Made by a program: the position numbers and the translations under genes
Notes under the pieces: generated by a model
What the model saw: the letters and a program-made list of their open reading frames with translations, nothing else
Told to the model about the DNA's origin: nothing
The model's database searches: none
In this document: positions 21,583 to 31,194 of the stretch, one piece after another
How the letters are laid out: each line of letters opens with the position of its first letter
Numbering within the stretch: the stretch's first letter is position 1
NCBI RefSeq assembly: GCF_019929345.1
Contig: NZ_JAHZPJ010000004.1
Span: 1-64,000 of the forward strand
From: Streptococcus oralis
Lineage (GTDB): Bacteria > Bacillota > Bacilli > Lactobacillales > Streptococcaceae
DNA length: 64,000 bases
Direction of reading: 5' to 3'

Positions 21583-21591
21583 ATTATACCA
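21583..21591 (-). promoter_or_regulatory. Extended -10 promoter of ylxM (leaderless)
   Basis: TGGTATAAT on the minus strand ends 7 nt before the ylxM ATG. The transcript should begin at or within a base of the start codon. Confidence 0.65.
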
Positions 21592-21646
21592 AAAAAACGA
21601 TTATACTGCTAGAGTGGAGACACTTCAAATAGAGCAAGAAGAAAAA

Positions 21647-21671
21647 AAGAACCTTGCAAAGCAAGATTCTT
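21647..21671 (-). terminator. Terminator of tuf
   Basis: An 11-bp stem on the minus strand (AAGAATCTTGC/GCAAGGTTCTT, one T-G pair) with TTT loop, followed by TTTTTC. Confidence 0.9.
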
Positions 21672-21716
21672 TTAGTGTCTGACTTAAATAATTGTTCTTC
21701 TGGGAACTTAATCGAA

Positions 21717-22913
<1,197 letters not shown>

Positions 22914-22984
22914 TTGAGTAAAAGCCTCCAATAAAATATATTTTATAGATAGACAGTAGGCAATACAGTCTAACTTTCCTTACT

Positions 22985-23012
22985 ATTTTATCAAATTTCA
23001 GCTAAATTGCAA
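22985..23012 (-). promoter_or_regulatory. Promoter of tuf
   Basis: TTGCAA (23012-23007), 16-nt spacer and TAAAAT (22990-22985) preceded by TGA (extended -10) on the minus strand. Confidence 0.75.
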
Positions 23013-23129
23013 GTGTTTTACACACATTTTATGAATTAATCTGAATCTTATGAAATACCGCTCTTCTATTTCTTTACAGTAACATCATTTCAAGTTTGTT
23101 TCCATTTTGACGTGCTGTTTTCATCAAAA

Positions 23130-23147
23130 AATCAGGTTTCCTCGATT
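23130..23147 (-). terminator. Probable terminator of the second AI-2E permease gene
   Basis: AATCGAGG/CCTGATT on the minus strand with one bulge and AAA loop, followed by TTTTT. Short stem, so moderate confidence. Confidence 0.5.
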
Positions 23148-23148
23148 T

Positions 23149-24258
23149 TTAGATTGATTCTGATTTTTCCTGCTCTTTAGCTTCTTTATGGTTTTCATAT
23201 AATTTAGCTAAGAACTTGGTAATTTCTTTTAGGATAGAATAGGTTGGCACTGCCACAATCATTCCGATAACACCATAAATATTGCTAGAAAGTAAGAGAA
23301 GGACCAAAATGGTGATTGGATGAACCTTCATGACTCCTCCAACGATACGAGGATAAAGGATATTCCCATCAATTTGTTGAATAATCAGCATATAAATTAC
23401 AGCTATAAGTACTCTGTGCGGATCAGTAAAGACGTTGGCAATGATCATGGGGATTAGACCAATACTTGGTCCAACATAGGGAATAAGATTTGCCAAACCA
23501 GAGAAAATAGCAAATACTAGAGCATATCTCAACCCGATTGTATTGTAACCAATATAGGCTAAACATCCAATAATAACCGCATCAATCGCGATTCCACTAA
23601 TATAACGTGCTATGGTCGTATTCAAATTGGTCAAGAGACTAGAAAAATTTAACTTATCATGTTTTAAAATCGTTCGCTCTAGCATAGGAAGAAACTTATG
23701 ACCATCTAACAAGAAATAAATCAAAAAGACCGGTGTCATAATGAGAATTAGAACTGTGCTAAACAAGGCTGAGAGAACGCTACCTAAACTATTACTCACA
23801 CCATTTAGAATATTTTGCAATATATCAACATAAGATAAATTCAACTGTTGAATGGTTTTTTGAATATCAATATTTTGAAAGATTGGATTCATTGATAAAT
23901 CATATATCAAATCTTGCAAGCGGCTATAGATATTTTGGCTAGAAATAATCAAGCTTGTCAACTGATTGATCAAAATCGGTAGCAAGTAGACTACTCCTAC
24001 TACTATTGTGCCAATCAAGGCACAAAGAGTGATGAGCACACCTATCAAACGATTGATTTTACATTTCTTTTCTAAAAATGTTACGATGGGATTTGTCAGG
24101 TAATAGAAAAATCCTCCGAGCAAAAAAGGAATCATAATGGTATTGGCTACCATCACAAAAGGTGTGACAATCGCTCCCATCTCTCTCCAAAGATATAAAA
24201 TGAGAGTTAGTAGTAAAATTTCAGTTGTCCAAAAAAATAACTTGTTTCTACGGAACAT
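23149..24258 (-). CDS. AI-2E family transporter (second copy)
   Basis: 369 aa, about eight membrane helices with the same architecture as the protein at 1.5-2.7 kb: an N-terminal helix pair, a soluble middle region (about 90-145), and a C-terminal block containing GLANLIPYVGPSIG near 270. The two copies are clearly diverged. Substrate unknown; the AI-2 label comes from the family only. GGAGG lies 5 nt before ATG. Single gene, divergent from dacA. Confidence 0.9.
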   Translation of the reverse strand: MFRRNKLFFWTTEILLLTLILYLWREMGAIVTPFVMVANTIMIPFLLGGFFYYLTNPIVTFLEKKCKINRLIGVLITLCALIGTIVVGVVYLLPILINQLTSLIISSQNIYSRLQDLIYDLSMNPIFQNIDIQKTIQQLNLSYVDILQNILNGVSNSLGSVLSALFSTVLILIMTPVFLIYFLLDGHKFLPMLERTILKHDKLNFSSLLTNLNTTIARYISGIAIDAVIIGCLAYIGYNTIGLRYALVFAIFSGLANLIPYVGPSIGLIPMIIANVFTDPHRVLIAVIYMLIIQQIDGNILYPRIVGGVMKVHPITILVLLLLSSNIYGVIGMIVAVPTYSILKEITKFLAKLYENHKEAKEQEKSESI

Positions 24259-24343
24259 AGCTACCTCCTTCTTTCTATTTTATCATATTTCTTAAAAATA
24301 TTGAGTCGCTTTGTTATAAAAACAAGAATATTTTTTTGCTTTG

Positions 24344-24352
24344 TGATAGAAT
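24344..24352 (+). promoter_or_regulatory. Extended -10 promoter of dacA (very short leader)
   Basis: TGATAGAAT ends 9 nt before the dacA ATG, predicting a leader of only about 2-3 nt. No ribosome site is present before the ATG. Confidence 0.6.
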
Positions 24353-24361
24353 AAAACTACT

Positions 24362-25606
24362 ATGAAGAAAATAATTTTATCCTTACTAACTCTTATCATT
24401 TTTGGCACAGTCGTTCCTACTGTATCTGCGCAGGATTTTGATGTCGCTGCCAAGCATGCCATTGCTGTTGAAGCAAACACTGGGAAAATTCTCTACGAGA
24501 AAGATGCTACTCAAGCTGTTGAAATTGCTTCAATCACCAAGATTCTCACTGTCTACCTAGTCTATGAAGCCTTGGATCAAGGTACAATTAGCCTATCTAC
24601 CCCAGTTGATATCTCTGACTATCCATACCAACTCACAACCAATTCTGAGGCTAGTAATGTTCCTATGGAGGCACGTAAGTACACAGTGGAACAATTATTG
24701 GAAGCGACTCTAGTATCAAGTGCCAATAGTGCAGCAATTGCTCTTGCTGAAAAAATTGCTGGTTCAGAGAAAGACTTCGTTGACAAAATGAGAGCGAAAC
24801 TTCTTGAATGGGGTATCCAAGATGCTACTATTGTCAATACTACTGGACTCAATAACGAAACACTTGGAAATAATATCTATCCTGGTTCTAAAAAGGATGA
24901 GGAAAACAAACTAAGCGCTTACGATGTGGCCATCATCGCTCGAAACCTTATCCGAGATTATCCTCAAGTTTTGGAAATCACCAAAAAACCAACTTCTACC
25001 TTTGCAGGACTTGAAATCCACTCAACTAACTATATGTTGGAGGGAATGCCTGCCTATCGTGGGGGGATTGATGGCCTAAAGACAGGTACTACTGATAAAG
25101 CTGGTGCATCATTCGTTGGAACAACTGTTGAGAAAGGGATGCGTATTATTACAGTTGTTTTAAATGCAGATCAACAAGATACCAACCCATATGCACGTTT
25201 TACTGCTACTTCTGCACTTTTAGATTACATTTCTGCTAACTTTGCCTTAAAAACCGTCGTTCAGAAAGGTGAAGCATACAACGATAGTAAAGTAACAGTT
25301 CTTGATGGTAAAGAAGATAATGTGCCAGCTGTCGCTAAGTCAGATATTTCAGTTATCCAACGCATTGGAAGCAGTTCTACACCAGCTCTGCAATTCACAC
25401 CGAAAGCAACATCAGAAACTGCCCCTTTGGAAGAGGGAAAAGTAGTCGGTACCCTAACCTATGATGACCAGGATTTGATTGGTCAAGGCTACCTCACTTC
25501 CGACAAACCATCTTTTGAAATGGTTTCTGAAAAGAAAGTAGAAAAAGCCTTCTTTTTGAAGGTTTGGTGGAATCAATTTATCCGCTTTATCAATGAAAAA
25601 CTATAA
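24362..25606 (+). CDS. dacA: D-alanyl-D-alanine carboxypeptidase (PBP3)
   Basis: 414 aa. Signal peptide 1-23 with likely cleavage after VSA. Penicillin-binding motifs: Ser57-x-x-Lys60 (SITK), SAN at 120-122, KTG at 240-242. A beta-rich C-terminal domain and a terminal amphipathic helix (FFLKVWWNQFIRFINEKL) anchor it to the outer membrane face. It trims the terminal D-Ala from stem pentapeptides, limiting cross-linking; in pneumococci loss of this enzyme disturbs septum placement. The size matches pneumococcal PBP3. No Shine-Dalgarno sequence precedes the start. Confidence 0.96.
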   Translation: MKKIILSLLTLIIFGTVVPTVSAQDFDVAAKHAIAVEANTGKILYEKDATQAVEIASITKILTVYLVYEALDQGTISLSTPVDISDYPYQLTTNSEASNVPMEARKYTVEQLLEATLVSSANSAAIALAEKIAGSEKDFVDKMRAKLLEWGIQDATIVNTTGLNNETLGNNIYPGSKKDEENKLSAYDVAIIARNLIRDYPQVLEITKKPTSTFAGLEIHSTNYMLEGMPAYRGGIDGLKTGTTDKAGASFVGTTVEKGMRIITVVLNADQQDTNPYARFTATSALLDYISANFALKTVVQKGEAYNDSKVTVLDGKEDNVPAVAKSDISVIQRIGSSSTPALQFTPKATSETAPLEEGKVVGTLTYDDQDLIGQGYLTSDKPSFEMVSEKKVEKAFFLKVWWNQFIRFINEKL

Positions 25607-25632
25607 AAAAATCGCGAACAATCGCGATTTTT
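25607..25632. terminator. Bidirectional terminator between dacA and the thioredoxin gene
   Basis: AAAAATCGCG/CGCGATTTTT-type stem with AACAAT loop, A-rich before and T-rich after; lies between two convergent stop codons. Confidence 0.9.
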
Positions 25633-25635
25633 TCT

Positions 25636-26181
25636 TTATTTCATTTCTTTAAAAGCCGCTTCTGCATCAGCATTGCTAATAGCACCAAATTGGATTTTTC
25701 CGATTTTACCTTGACTGTCAATCAAGTATTCCGTTGGAATACTACGAATTTGGTAAGCTTGGAAGGTAGTTGCTTGCGTATCATATAGAACTGGTATATC
25801 CTTGTAGCCTTGTTCTTGGTACCATTTTGGAAAGTCTTGAACTGTTTTTTCACCTTGTAGACCTGGTGCAATGACACTCAAGATTTCAAAGTCTCGGTCT
25901 TGTTTTGCAGCTAGTTCCATCAACTCAGGCATGCTTTTTTTACATGGTCCACACCAAGAAGCCCAGAATTTCAAATAGACCTTTTTCCCTTTATAGTCTG
26001 ATAACTTCACTTCTTTGCCATCCATAGACTGCAAGGTAAAGTCTGGTGCATCCTTACCGACTGCGATTTGTTGTACAGCAGGTTGTTTTGGACTGCTTGT
26101 CTGTTTGGTTTCTTTTTCACCACAGGCAATCAACAAGAATAGAGACATGAGGCTCAATCCAGCAAAAATAACTTTTTTCAT
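25636..26181 (-). CDS. Thioredoxin-like lipoprotein (TlpA/ResA/Etrx type)
   Basis: 181 aa. Lipoprotein signal peptide with lipobox LLIAC, Cys20 being the lipidated residue, a Ser/Gln-rich linker, then a thioredoxin fold with redox motif WCGPC (Cys77, Cys80) and cis-proline segment SIPTEYLI near 155. In pneumococci such proteins (Etrx1, Etrx2) take electrons from CcdA and pass them to an extracellular methionine sulfoxide reductase. The ccdA gene is directly upstream (12 nt), but no msrAB gene follows, which fits the Etrx2-type pair better than Etrx1. Confidence 0.93.
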   Translation of the reverse strand: MKKVIFAGLSLMSLFLLIACGEKETKQTSSPKQPAVQQIAVGKDAPDFTLQSMDGKEVKLSDYKGKKVYLKFWASWCGPCKKSMPELMELAAKQDRDFEILSVIAPGLQGEKTVQDFPKWYQEQGYKDIPVLYDTQATTFQAYQIRSIPTEYLIDSQGKIGKIQFGAISNADAEAAFKEMK

Positions 26182-26193
26182 CTTTTTCTCCTT

Positions 26194-26904
26194 TTATCCA
26201 AGAATTCCTGACAAGGCATTTAACTGCCCTAGCATTAATAATAATCCCATCAAAATAATCAAGGCCCCCCCGATTTTCTTTAGTAGAATCATATGGGGTT
26301 TTAATTTACTAAAGTAGGGCATGATCCAGCCCGAAGCCAAGGCCAAAACAATGAAAGGTAGGGACATTCCCAATGTATACACTAAGGTTAGTATGGCTCC
26401 TTGCCAAGCACCATTTCCTCCTGAAGCTGCAAGAGCCAAGACCGAACTTAAAACTGGTCCAATACAAGGGGTCCAACCAAAACTAAAGGTTATCCCAAGC
26501 AAAAAGGCTGAAAGATAGTGATTTGACTTTGATTGTTTGAAGGTGACTGTCTTTTGAACTTCCAGTTTATTGAAATGCAAGATTTCCATCTGGTGAAGGC
26601 CCAAGAGGATAATGACTGCTCCCATTGCATAACGAAACCAGTCAGCATAGAGCATGTGCCCTAAGAATCCAGCTCCAAATCCCAAAATAAAGAAAATGAG
26701 GGAGATTCCAGCAATAAAGCACAATGTCCGAATTAAGCCTGACCATGCAACGTTTCTTCCAAAAAAGCGAAAACTTTTCGAATTTCCCTGATCATCCAGT
26801 AAAATACCAGCATAGACAGGTAGTAAAGGAAAGATACAGGGTGAAAAGAAGGACAGAATACCTGCTAAAAAAACGGATATTAGAAATATAATCGACTCCA
26901 ACAA
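26194..26904 (-). CDS. ccdA: CcdA/DsbD-type thiol electron transporter
   Basis: 236 aa with six membrane helices. Redox cysteines lie in SFFSPCIFPLLP (near 22) and GWTPCIGP (near 140), each at a helix with prolines, as in CcdA. It carries reducing power from cytoplasmic thioredoxin across the membrane to the lipoprotein encoded next. Two TTG codons (26904, 26901) are the best starts, following AGTAGG; a non-ATG start is therefore likely. Heads a two-gene operon. Confidence 0.93.
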   Translation of the reverse strand: MLESIIFLISVFLAGILSFFSPCIFPLLPVYAGILLDDQGNSKSFRFFGRNVAWSGLIRTLCFIAGISLIFFILGFGAGFLGHMLYADWFRYAMGAVIILLGLHQMEILHFNKLEVQKTVTFKQSKSNHYLSAFLLGITFSFGWTPCIGPVLSSVLALAASGGNGAWQGAILTLVYTLGMSLPFIVLALASGWIMPYFSKLKPHMILLKKIGGALIILMGLLLMLGQLNALSGILG

Positions 26905-26933
26905 ATTACCTACTTTCTCAACATTCTAATCTT

Positions 26934-26961
26934 ATTTTACTACAAAAGAATAAATTTGTAA
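26934..26961 (-). promoter_or_regulatory. Candidate promoter of ccdA
   Basis: TTACAA (26961-26956), 16-nt spacer and TAAAAT (26939-26934) on the minus strand, about 30 nt before the start. Confidence 0.5.
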
Positions 26962-27069
26962 GAAGTTTGCTACGCTTGTTTATTTTATCTAAACTTGACA
27001 ATTCAAGATAAAAATAAAAAAAATTAAAAAATTAGAATCGTAGAACTTTTTTCAGATAGTTTAAAAAGT

Positions 27070-27098
27070 TTGTATTCTCCTATTCTTTTCTCTATAAT
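27070..27098 (+). promoter_or_regulatory. Promoter of the VIT-family gene
   Basis: TTGTAT, exactly 17 nt, TATAAT; 19 nt before the start codon. Confidence 0.75.
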
Positions 27099-27117
27099 GG
27101 AGAGAAAGGAGATGACT

Positions 27118-27813
27118 ATGACGGAAATAAAACATGAAATTGATGCTAGCTTTGCAGGACGGCTCAATATCCTGCGTGCAGGTGTTCTGGGTGCAAATGA
27201 TGGGATTATTTCCATCGCTGGAGTCGTTATCGGTGTTGCCAGTGCGACGAGCAATATCTGGATTATCTTTTTATCAGGATTGGCCGCTATCCTCGCTGGT
27301 GCTTTTTCTATGGCAGGTGGCGAATATGTCTCTGTATCCACTCAGAAAGACACGGAAGAAGCCGCTGTCGCTAGAGAGCAACTACTCTTGGATAAGGACA
27401 TCGAATCTGCAAAACAATCCCTCTATGCTGCTTACCTTCAAAACGGTGAGTGTGAAACCTCAGCTCAGCTCTTGACCAACAAGGCCTTTTTAAAAAATCC
27501 ACTCAAAGCCTTGGTCGAGGAAAAGTATGGAATCGAGTACGAAGAGTTTACAAACCCTTGGCATGCTGCCATCTCTAGCTTTATTGCTTTTGTCTTAGGA
27601 AGTCTACCACCTATGCTTTCTATTACTATCTTCCCAAGTACTTATCGTATCCCTGCAACTGTGATTATTGTCGCCCTCTCTTTACTCCTAACAGGCTATA
27701 CTTCTGCCAAACTTGGAAAAGCACCGACAAAAACTGCTATGATCCGTAACCTCTGTATCGGACTTCTCACCATGGGTGTAACCTTCCTCTTGGGACAACT
27801 CTTTAGTATCTAA
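27118..27813 (+). CDS. VIT1/CCC1 family transporter
   Basis: 231 aa with five likely membrane helices. It shows the family motif LRAGVLGANDGIISIAGVV (about 17-35), an AGGEYVSVSTQKD segment near 80, a soluble acidic helical region (about 95-150), and two or three C-terminal helices. Characterised VIT1/CCC1 proteins move Fe2+ or Mn2+ out of the cytosol; the metal here is inferred. Two ATGs occur after AAAGGAG: the one at 27112 abuts the ribosome site, so 27118 (6 nt spacing) is chosen. Single gene with its own promoter and terminator. Confidence 0.9.
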   Translation: MTEIKHEIDASFAGRLNILRAGVLGANDGIISIAGVVIGVASATSNIWIIFLSGLAAILAGAFSMAGGEYVSVSTQKDTEEAAVAREQLLLDKDIESAKQSLYAAYLQNGECETSAQLLTNKAFLKNPLKALVEEKYGIEYEEFTNPWHAAISSFIAFVLGSLPPMLSITIFPSTYRIPATVIIVALSLLLTGYTSAKLGKAPTKTAMIRNLCIGLLTMGVTFLLGQLFSI

Positions 27814-27823
27814 GATAAAAGAA

Positions 27824-27847
27824 ATACCTCGATAAACATCGAGGTAT
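27824..27847. terminator. Bidirectional terminator between VIT gene and Bce-type permease
   Basis: A perfect 10-bp stem ATACCTCGAT/ATCGAGGTAT with AAAC loop, followed by CTTTTTT on the plus strand and preceded by A-rich sequence. Confidence 0.9.
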
Positions 27848-27852
27848 CTTTT

Positions 27853-29841
27853 TTACATTTGCACAATTTTGCGATAGCTTCTTGAAGTAATCATAAAGAT
27901 CAAAACGTAGACGATGAGGAAGATGGCGCAGATGGACAATGTAACGGTCAACATCATGGTCGCATCTAGCACCCCAATGACTTTTAGGATGAGGCTAAGC
28001 ATATGATAGGCAAAGGCAAGGTGTAGGAAGGCAAATAGCAAAGGAAGGAAGAAAACAGTTAGCACCTGTTTATTGATGGTTTGCTTGATTTGCTTTTGAT
28101 TGAGACCGACCTTTTGCAAAATGATGAAGCGTTCACGGTCTTCATAGCCCTCAGAGATTTGTTTGTAGTAGATGACAAGAACCGTTCCCACCATAAAGAT
28201 GATAGAGAGGAAGATACCGATGAAGAAAACTCCACCAAAGAGAGCACTCATCTGCGCACTGCTATCAGCCAGATTGCTTCCGTAAACATAGCTTCCTTCT
28301 TTGTTTAATTCTCTATTAAAGTTGTTAACGAATTTTGAATAGTCATCTGCAATTTTAAGTTGCTCGTCCTCGCTAGCCGTCACATTCATACCACCATAAT
28401 ATTGATTAAAGATGGAAGAATTAGGATGTTGGTCAAGAAAGGCTTGTAAATCTGGAACAACCAGATAGTTATAGTCCGAAGTTAGAATATTGTACTGATT
28501 TGGGACATGTTCAAGAATAAAATCTTTTTTGATTTCTTCTTTGATCGTGTAGGTCTGATCATTAAGAGTCAGTTCTTTTTGACCTTGAAGTTCTTTGTTT
28601 TTAGTAAACAAGCCAACTTCCCTACCTGAAAGTGCAAGTTTTTGCCCCGTCATATTCTCGTAGTCTTTTTGATCAAAGACCATAAAAATAGTTTTCGGTT
28701 GAACACGATTTTGACCTTTCTCAAAAATTGTCAATTTCGTACCTTCTTGATTTGCCACGCCAAAGTTACTGTATGTAAGGACTTCTTTCTTTGTGACAGT
28801 TAATCCCTTATCGCTAGCATACTGGCTCAAGAGTTTTTCGATGTCTTCTTTTTCAACATTCTGCCCTGTAATCCCAAAATCATGCGGATTCATGACTTTC
28901 TTGAAAGTTTCTGAAGCCTTGAAGACGCTCGTTGTAGCAGACATAGTCACCAAGACCATGGTTGAGAGAATAGCAATCGTCGCCAGACCAACCGCATTTT
29001 TCTTCATGCGGAAAATGAGATTGGATACGGAAATCATGTTATTAGGTTGGTAATAGTAACGCTTGTTTTTCTTCAAGATTTGTAGGAAGACTGTAATCCC
29101 TGCATTGAACAAGAGATAGGTTCCAAAAATTACTAACAAAACTGCCACAAAGAAAATCATGAGTGCAGTTAAAGGATTTTCAACTGTCACTGCTAGGTAG
29201 TAACCAGCTGCTAGACTGATTAGACCTAGAATGGTTTGGAAACCTAAGAATCGTCCTTTTTTCTCACCACTAGCTTTTTCACGAGAGAGCTGAAGGGCAT
29301 TCATGCGTGCGATGCGAAAGGCATTGATAAAAATCAAACCTAGGAAAATAGCTCCAAAAATAAGGATAACTAGGATAAAGACAATTGGTTGGAAAGTCGA
29401 AACGAGCTCCACCTTCATTTTCATTAACTTCAGAAGAAGGGCAAAGATGAGCTTATCAAAGAGAGCTCCTAGGCCAAGACCAGCTGTCAGCGTTAAGGAA
29501 CCGAAAATAAGAAGCTCCTTAAAAACCATACTAATCAGATGGCGCTTTTCGAGACCCAGCATACCATATACACCCAGCTCCTTGGAACGGTTCTTCATGA
29601 CAAAACTATTGGCATAAAGGACAATAATTCCTGAGGCGATGGTAACAATTACCATACCGAGAGCGAGGGTCATAGAGATACTTTCTGCCCCTCGGATTTT
29701 GCCAATGTTAGGATTAAGTGATAATGAGTAAAAGAGATAGGTGATAGTCACAGCTAAGAGAACTGCAAGGGCAAAGGGATAGTAGAGTTTGCGGTTTTTG
29801 ATTAAGTTAGAAACCGCTAACTTATTGGTTAATCGGAACAT
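27853..29841 (-). CDS. BceB-type ABC transporter permease (second system)
   Basis: 662 aa, ten predicted helices with a large extracellular domain (about 310-520) between helices 7 and 8 and a C-terminal FtsX-like block. The length matches the pneumococcal bacitracin/lantibiotic-type permease SP_0913 as I recall it. It is expected to remove peptide antibiotics from their lipid II-cycle targets. The start follows GAGGTG; it begins 1 nt after the ATPase stop. It is only distantly similar to the permease at 15.6-17.6 kb. Confidence 0.9.
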   Translation of the reverse strand: MFRLTNKLAVSNLIKNRKLYYPFALAVLLAVTITYLFYSLSLNPNIGKIRGAESISMTLALGMVIVTIASGIIVLYANSFVMKNRSKELGVYGMLGLEKRHLISMVFKELLIFGSLTLTAGLGLGALFDKLIFALLLKLMKMKVELVSTFQPIVFILVILIFGAIFLGLIFINAFRIARMNALQLSREKASGEKKGRFLGFQTILGLISLAAGYYLAVTVENPLTALMIFFVAVLLVIFGTYLLFNAGITVFLQILKKNKRYYYQPNNMISVSNLIFRMKKNAVGLATIAILSTMVLVTMSATTSVFKASETFKKVMNPHDFGITGQNVEKEDIEKLLSQYASDKGLTVTKKEVLTYSNFGVANQEGTKLTIFEKGQNRVQPKTIFMVFDQKDYENMTGQKLALSGREVGLFTKNKELQGQKELTLNDQTYTIKEEIKKDFILEHVPNQYNILTSDYNYLVVPDLQAFLDQHPNSSIFNQYYGGMNVTASEDEQLKIADDYSKFVNNFNRELNKEGSYVYGSNLADSSAQMSALFGGVFFIGIFLSIIFMVGTVLVIYYKQISEGYEDRERFIILQKVGLNQKQIKQTINKQVLTVFFLPLLFAFLHLAFAYHMLSLILKVIGVLDATMMLTVTLSICAIFLIVYVLIFMITSRSYRKIVQM

Positions 29842-29842
29842 A

Positions 29843-30601
29843 CTAATTCACCTCGCTTGCCATAACAGTCAAGGTATCAGAGATTTCTTGGAACATCTGA
29901 CGCTCTGTCTTGTCTCCACGGTAGATTTGGTTATAGAGAATCCCATCCTTGATGAAAAGGACACGCTTGGCCCTGCTGGCTGCCGCAGTTGAGTGGGTCA
30001 CCATGAGAATGGTTTGCCCGTGCTCATTGATTTCATCAAAAACATCCAGAAGAGCTGCGGATGACTTGGAGTCAAGGGCTCCGGTTGGCTCATCAGCAAG
30101 GAGAATTTCAGGTTCTGTAATGATGGCGCGTGCTACTGCTACCCGCTGTTTTTGACCACCAGAGATCTCATAAGGGTACTTCTCTTGCAATTGGTTGATA
30201 CCCAAATTTTCAGCGGTCACTACCAATTTCTTCATCATCTCCGTGATAGGTTTGCGTGATAAAACTAGCGGAAGCAAGATATTGTCCTTAACAGACAGGG
30301 TATCTAGCAAGTTAAAATCTTGGAAGACAAAGCCCAACTTCTCACGACGGAAACTCGAAGCCTGTGAATTTTTAATAGTGGCTGTGTCTGTTCCGTTTAG
30401 GTAAACCTGCCCGCGAGTTGGTTTATCCAGCATAGCTAGGATATTGAGCAAAGTTGATTTCCCAGAACCAGACTCCCCCATGATGGCAACGTAGTCACCC
30501 TTTTCCACTGTAAAGTGAATGTCCTTGAGGGCCTCTACTTGGTTGCCTTGGAAACGTGTTTTATAGATTTTTTGAACGTGTTTTACATCTAAAAGTGTCA
30601 T
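29843..30601 (-). CDS. BceA-type ABC transporter ATPase (second system)
   Basis: 252 aa. Walker A GESGSGKS at 42-49, signature ISGGQKQR at 146-153, Walker B ILLADE at 166-171, H-loop MVTHS near 205. Forms the transporter with the permease encoded directly downstream. There is no two-component system next to it, unlike the cassette at 14.8 kb, so regulation must come from elsewhere. GAAGGAG lies 6 nt before ATG. A 36-codon ORF precedes it by 13 nt. Confidence 0.93.
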   Translation of the reverse strand: MTLLDVKHVQKIYKTRFQGNQVEALKDIHFTVEKGDYVAIMGESGSGKSTLLNILAMLDKPTRGQVYLNGTDTATIKNSQASSFRREKLGFVFQDFNLLDTLSVKDNILLPLVLSRKPITEMMKKLVVTAENLGINQLQEKYPYEISGGQKQRVAVARAIITEPEILLADEPTGALDSKSSAALLDVFDEINEHGQTILMVTHSTAAASRAKRVLFIKDGILYNQIYRGDKTERQMFQEISDTLTVMASEVN

Positions 30602-30614
30602 GATCTTCTCCTTC

Positions 30615-30725
30615 TTAATATCCCATCAATTGAAACTGTGCTTGCATCATAGCGCATCCCAGTTGAACACGCTCGATATCTTTTTGACTTGGTTTTCTTC
30701 TTTTCTTTTGTAAGATTCTTTTCAT
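30615..30725 (-). CDS. 36-aa ORF leading the second Bce-type operon
   Basis: 36 codons: a strongly basic N-terminus (MKRILQKKRRKPSQK), then IERVQLGCAMMQAQFQLMGY. AAAGGAG lies 7 nt before the ATG, an excellent ribosome site, and the stop is 13 nt before the ATPase start. No hydrophobic helix is seen. It could be a leader peptide, a small regulator or an accessory subunit. It lies downstream of the inverted repeat at 30812-30829. Not recognised as any known family. Confidence 0.65.
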   Translation of the reverse strand: MKRILQKKRRKPSQKDIERVQLGCAMMQAQFQLMGY

Positions 30726-30811
30726 GGTTTTGCTCCTTTGTTCTTTATGAGTCTAGTTTATCGCAAAAAAAGACGGCCTGCCATAACCTAACCTTACAAA
30801 AGAGACTTTAA

Positions 30812-30829
30812 TCTTACATTTTTGTAAGA
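30812..30829 (-). promoter_or_regulatory. Perfect BceR-type inverted repeat
   Basis: TCTTACA-TTTT-TGTAAGA is a perfect 7-bp inverted repeat with 4-nt centre, containing TTACA-N4-TGTAA, the form reported for BceR-like response regulators. It lies about 86 nt before the 36-aa ORF start. A further TTTGTAAG half-site is seen downstream. No strong -35/-10 pair could be chosen (TAAACT near 30760 is one option). Confidence 0.7.
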
Positions 30830-30889
30830 TAGAAAAAAATTTAGAAATTTCACTAGAAGTATTGTACCATAAATGCAAAACAAAAAGAA

Positions 30890-30911
30890 AACCCTTGAAA
30901 ATACAAGGGTT
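30890..30911 (-). terminator. Terminator of the PspC/membrane protein genes
   Basis: AACCCTTG/CAAGGGTT stem with 6-nt loop, followed on the minus strand by TTCTTTTTG. Confidence 0.8.
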
Positions 30912-30916
30912 AAAAG

Positions 30917-31135
30917 TTAATCATCTTTTTGATTTCGTCTAGAAATGATAAATTTATCAATGAAGAGAAAATGAAAAAGAAACAAAGGAATTGCTAAAAT
31001 ACAACCTTCTTCTGAAAAATCCTGTTTCGTTAAGTGGTATAAGAAATTATTGGTTGATAGAAAACTAGTAATGAAAATAAATAGAATCCAGAACACGTCC
31101 GTCCATTTATAGTTTTTAAAGTATTTCCTAAGCAT
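30917..31135 (-). CDS. Small membrane protein, unknown
   Basis: 72 aa, two hydrophobic segments (about 13-31 and 43-61) and basic ends; not recognised. The start at 31135 is chosen because GAAGG lies about 9 nt upstream; a longer frame reaches 31201 but has no ribosome site and overlaps the PspC gene. Lies 59 nt downstream of the PspC-domain gene and before a terminator, so probably the last gene of that unit. Confidence 0.6.
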   Translation of the reverse strand: MLRKYFKNYKWTDVFWILFIFITSFLSTNNFLYHLTKQDFSEEGCILAIPLFLFHFLFIDKFIISRRNQKDD

Positions 31136-31194
31136 GCTACTGCCTTCTTTTCTCTTGTAGTAATATTGCAAAACTTTTGTTACCGTAGATTTAC

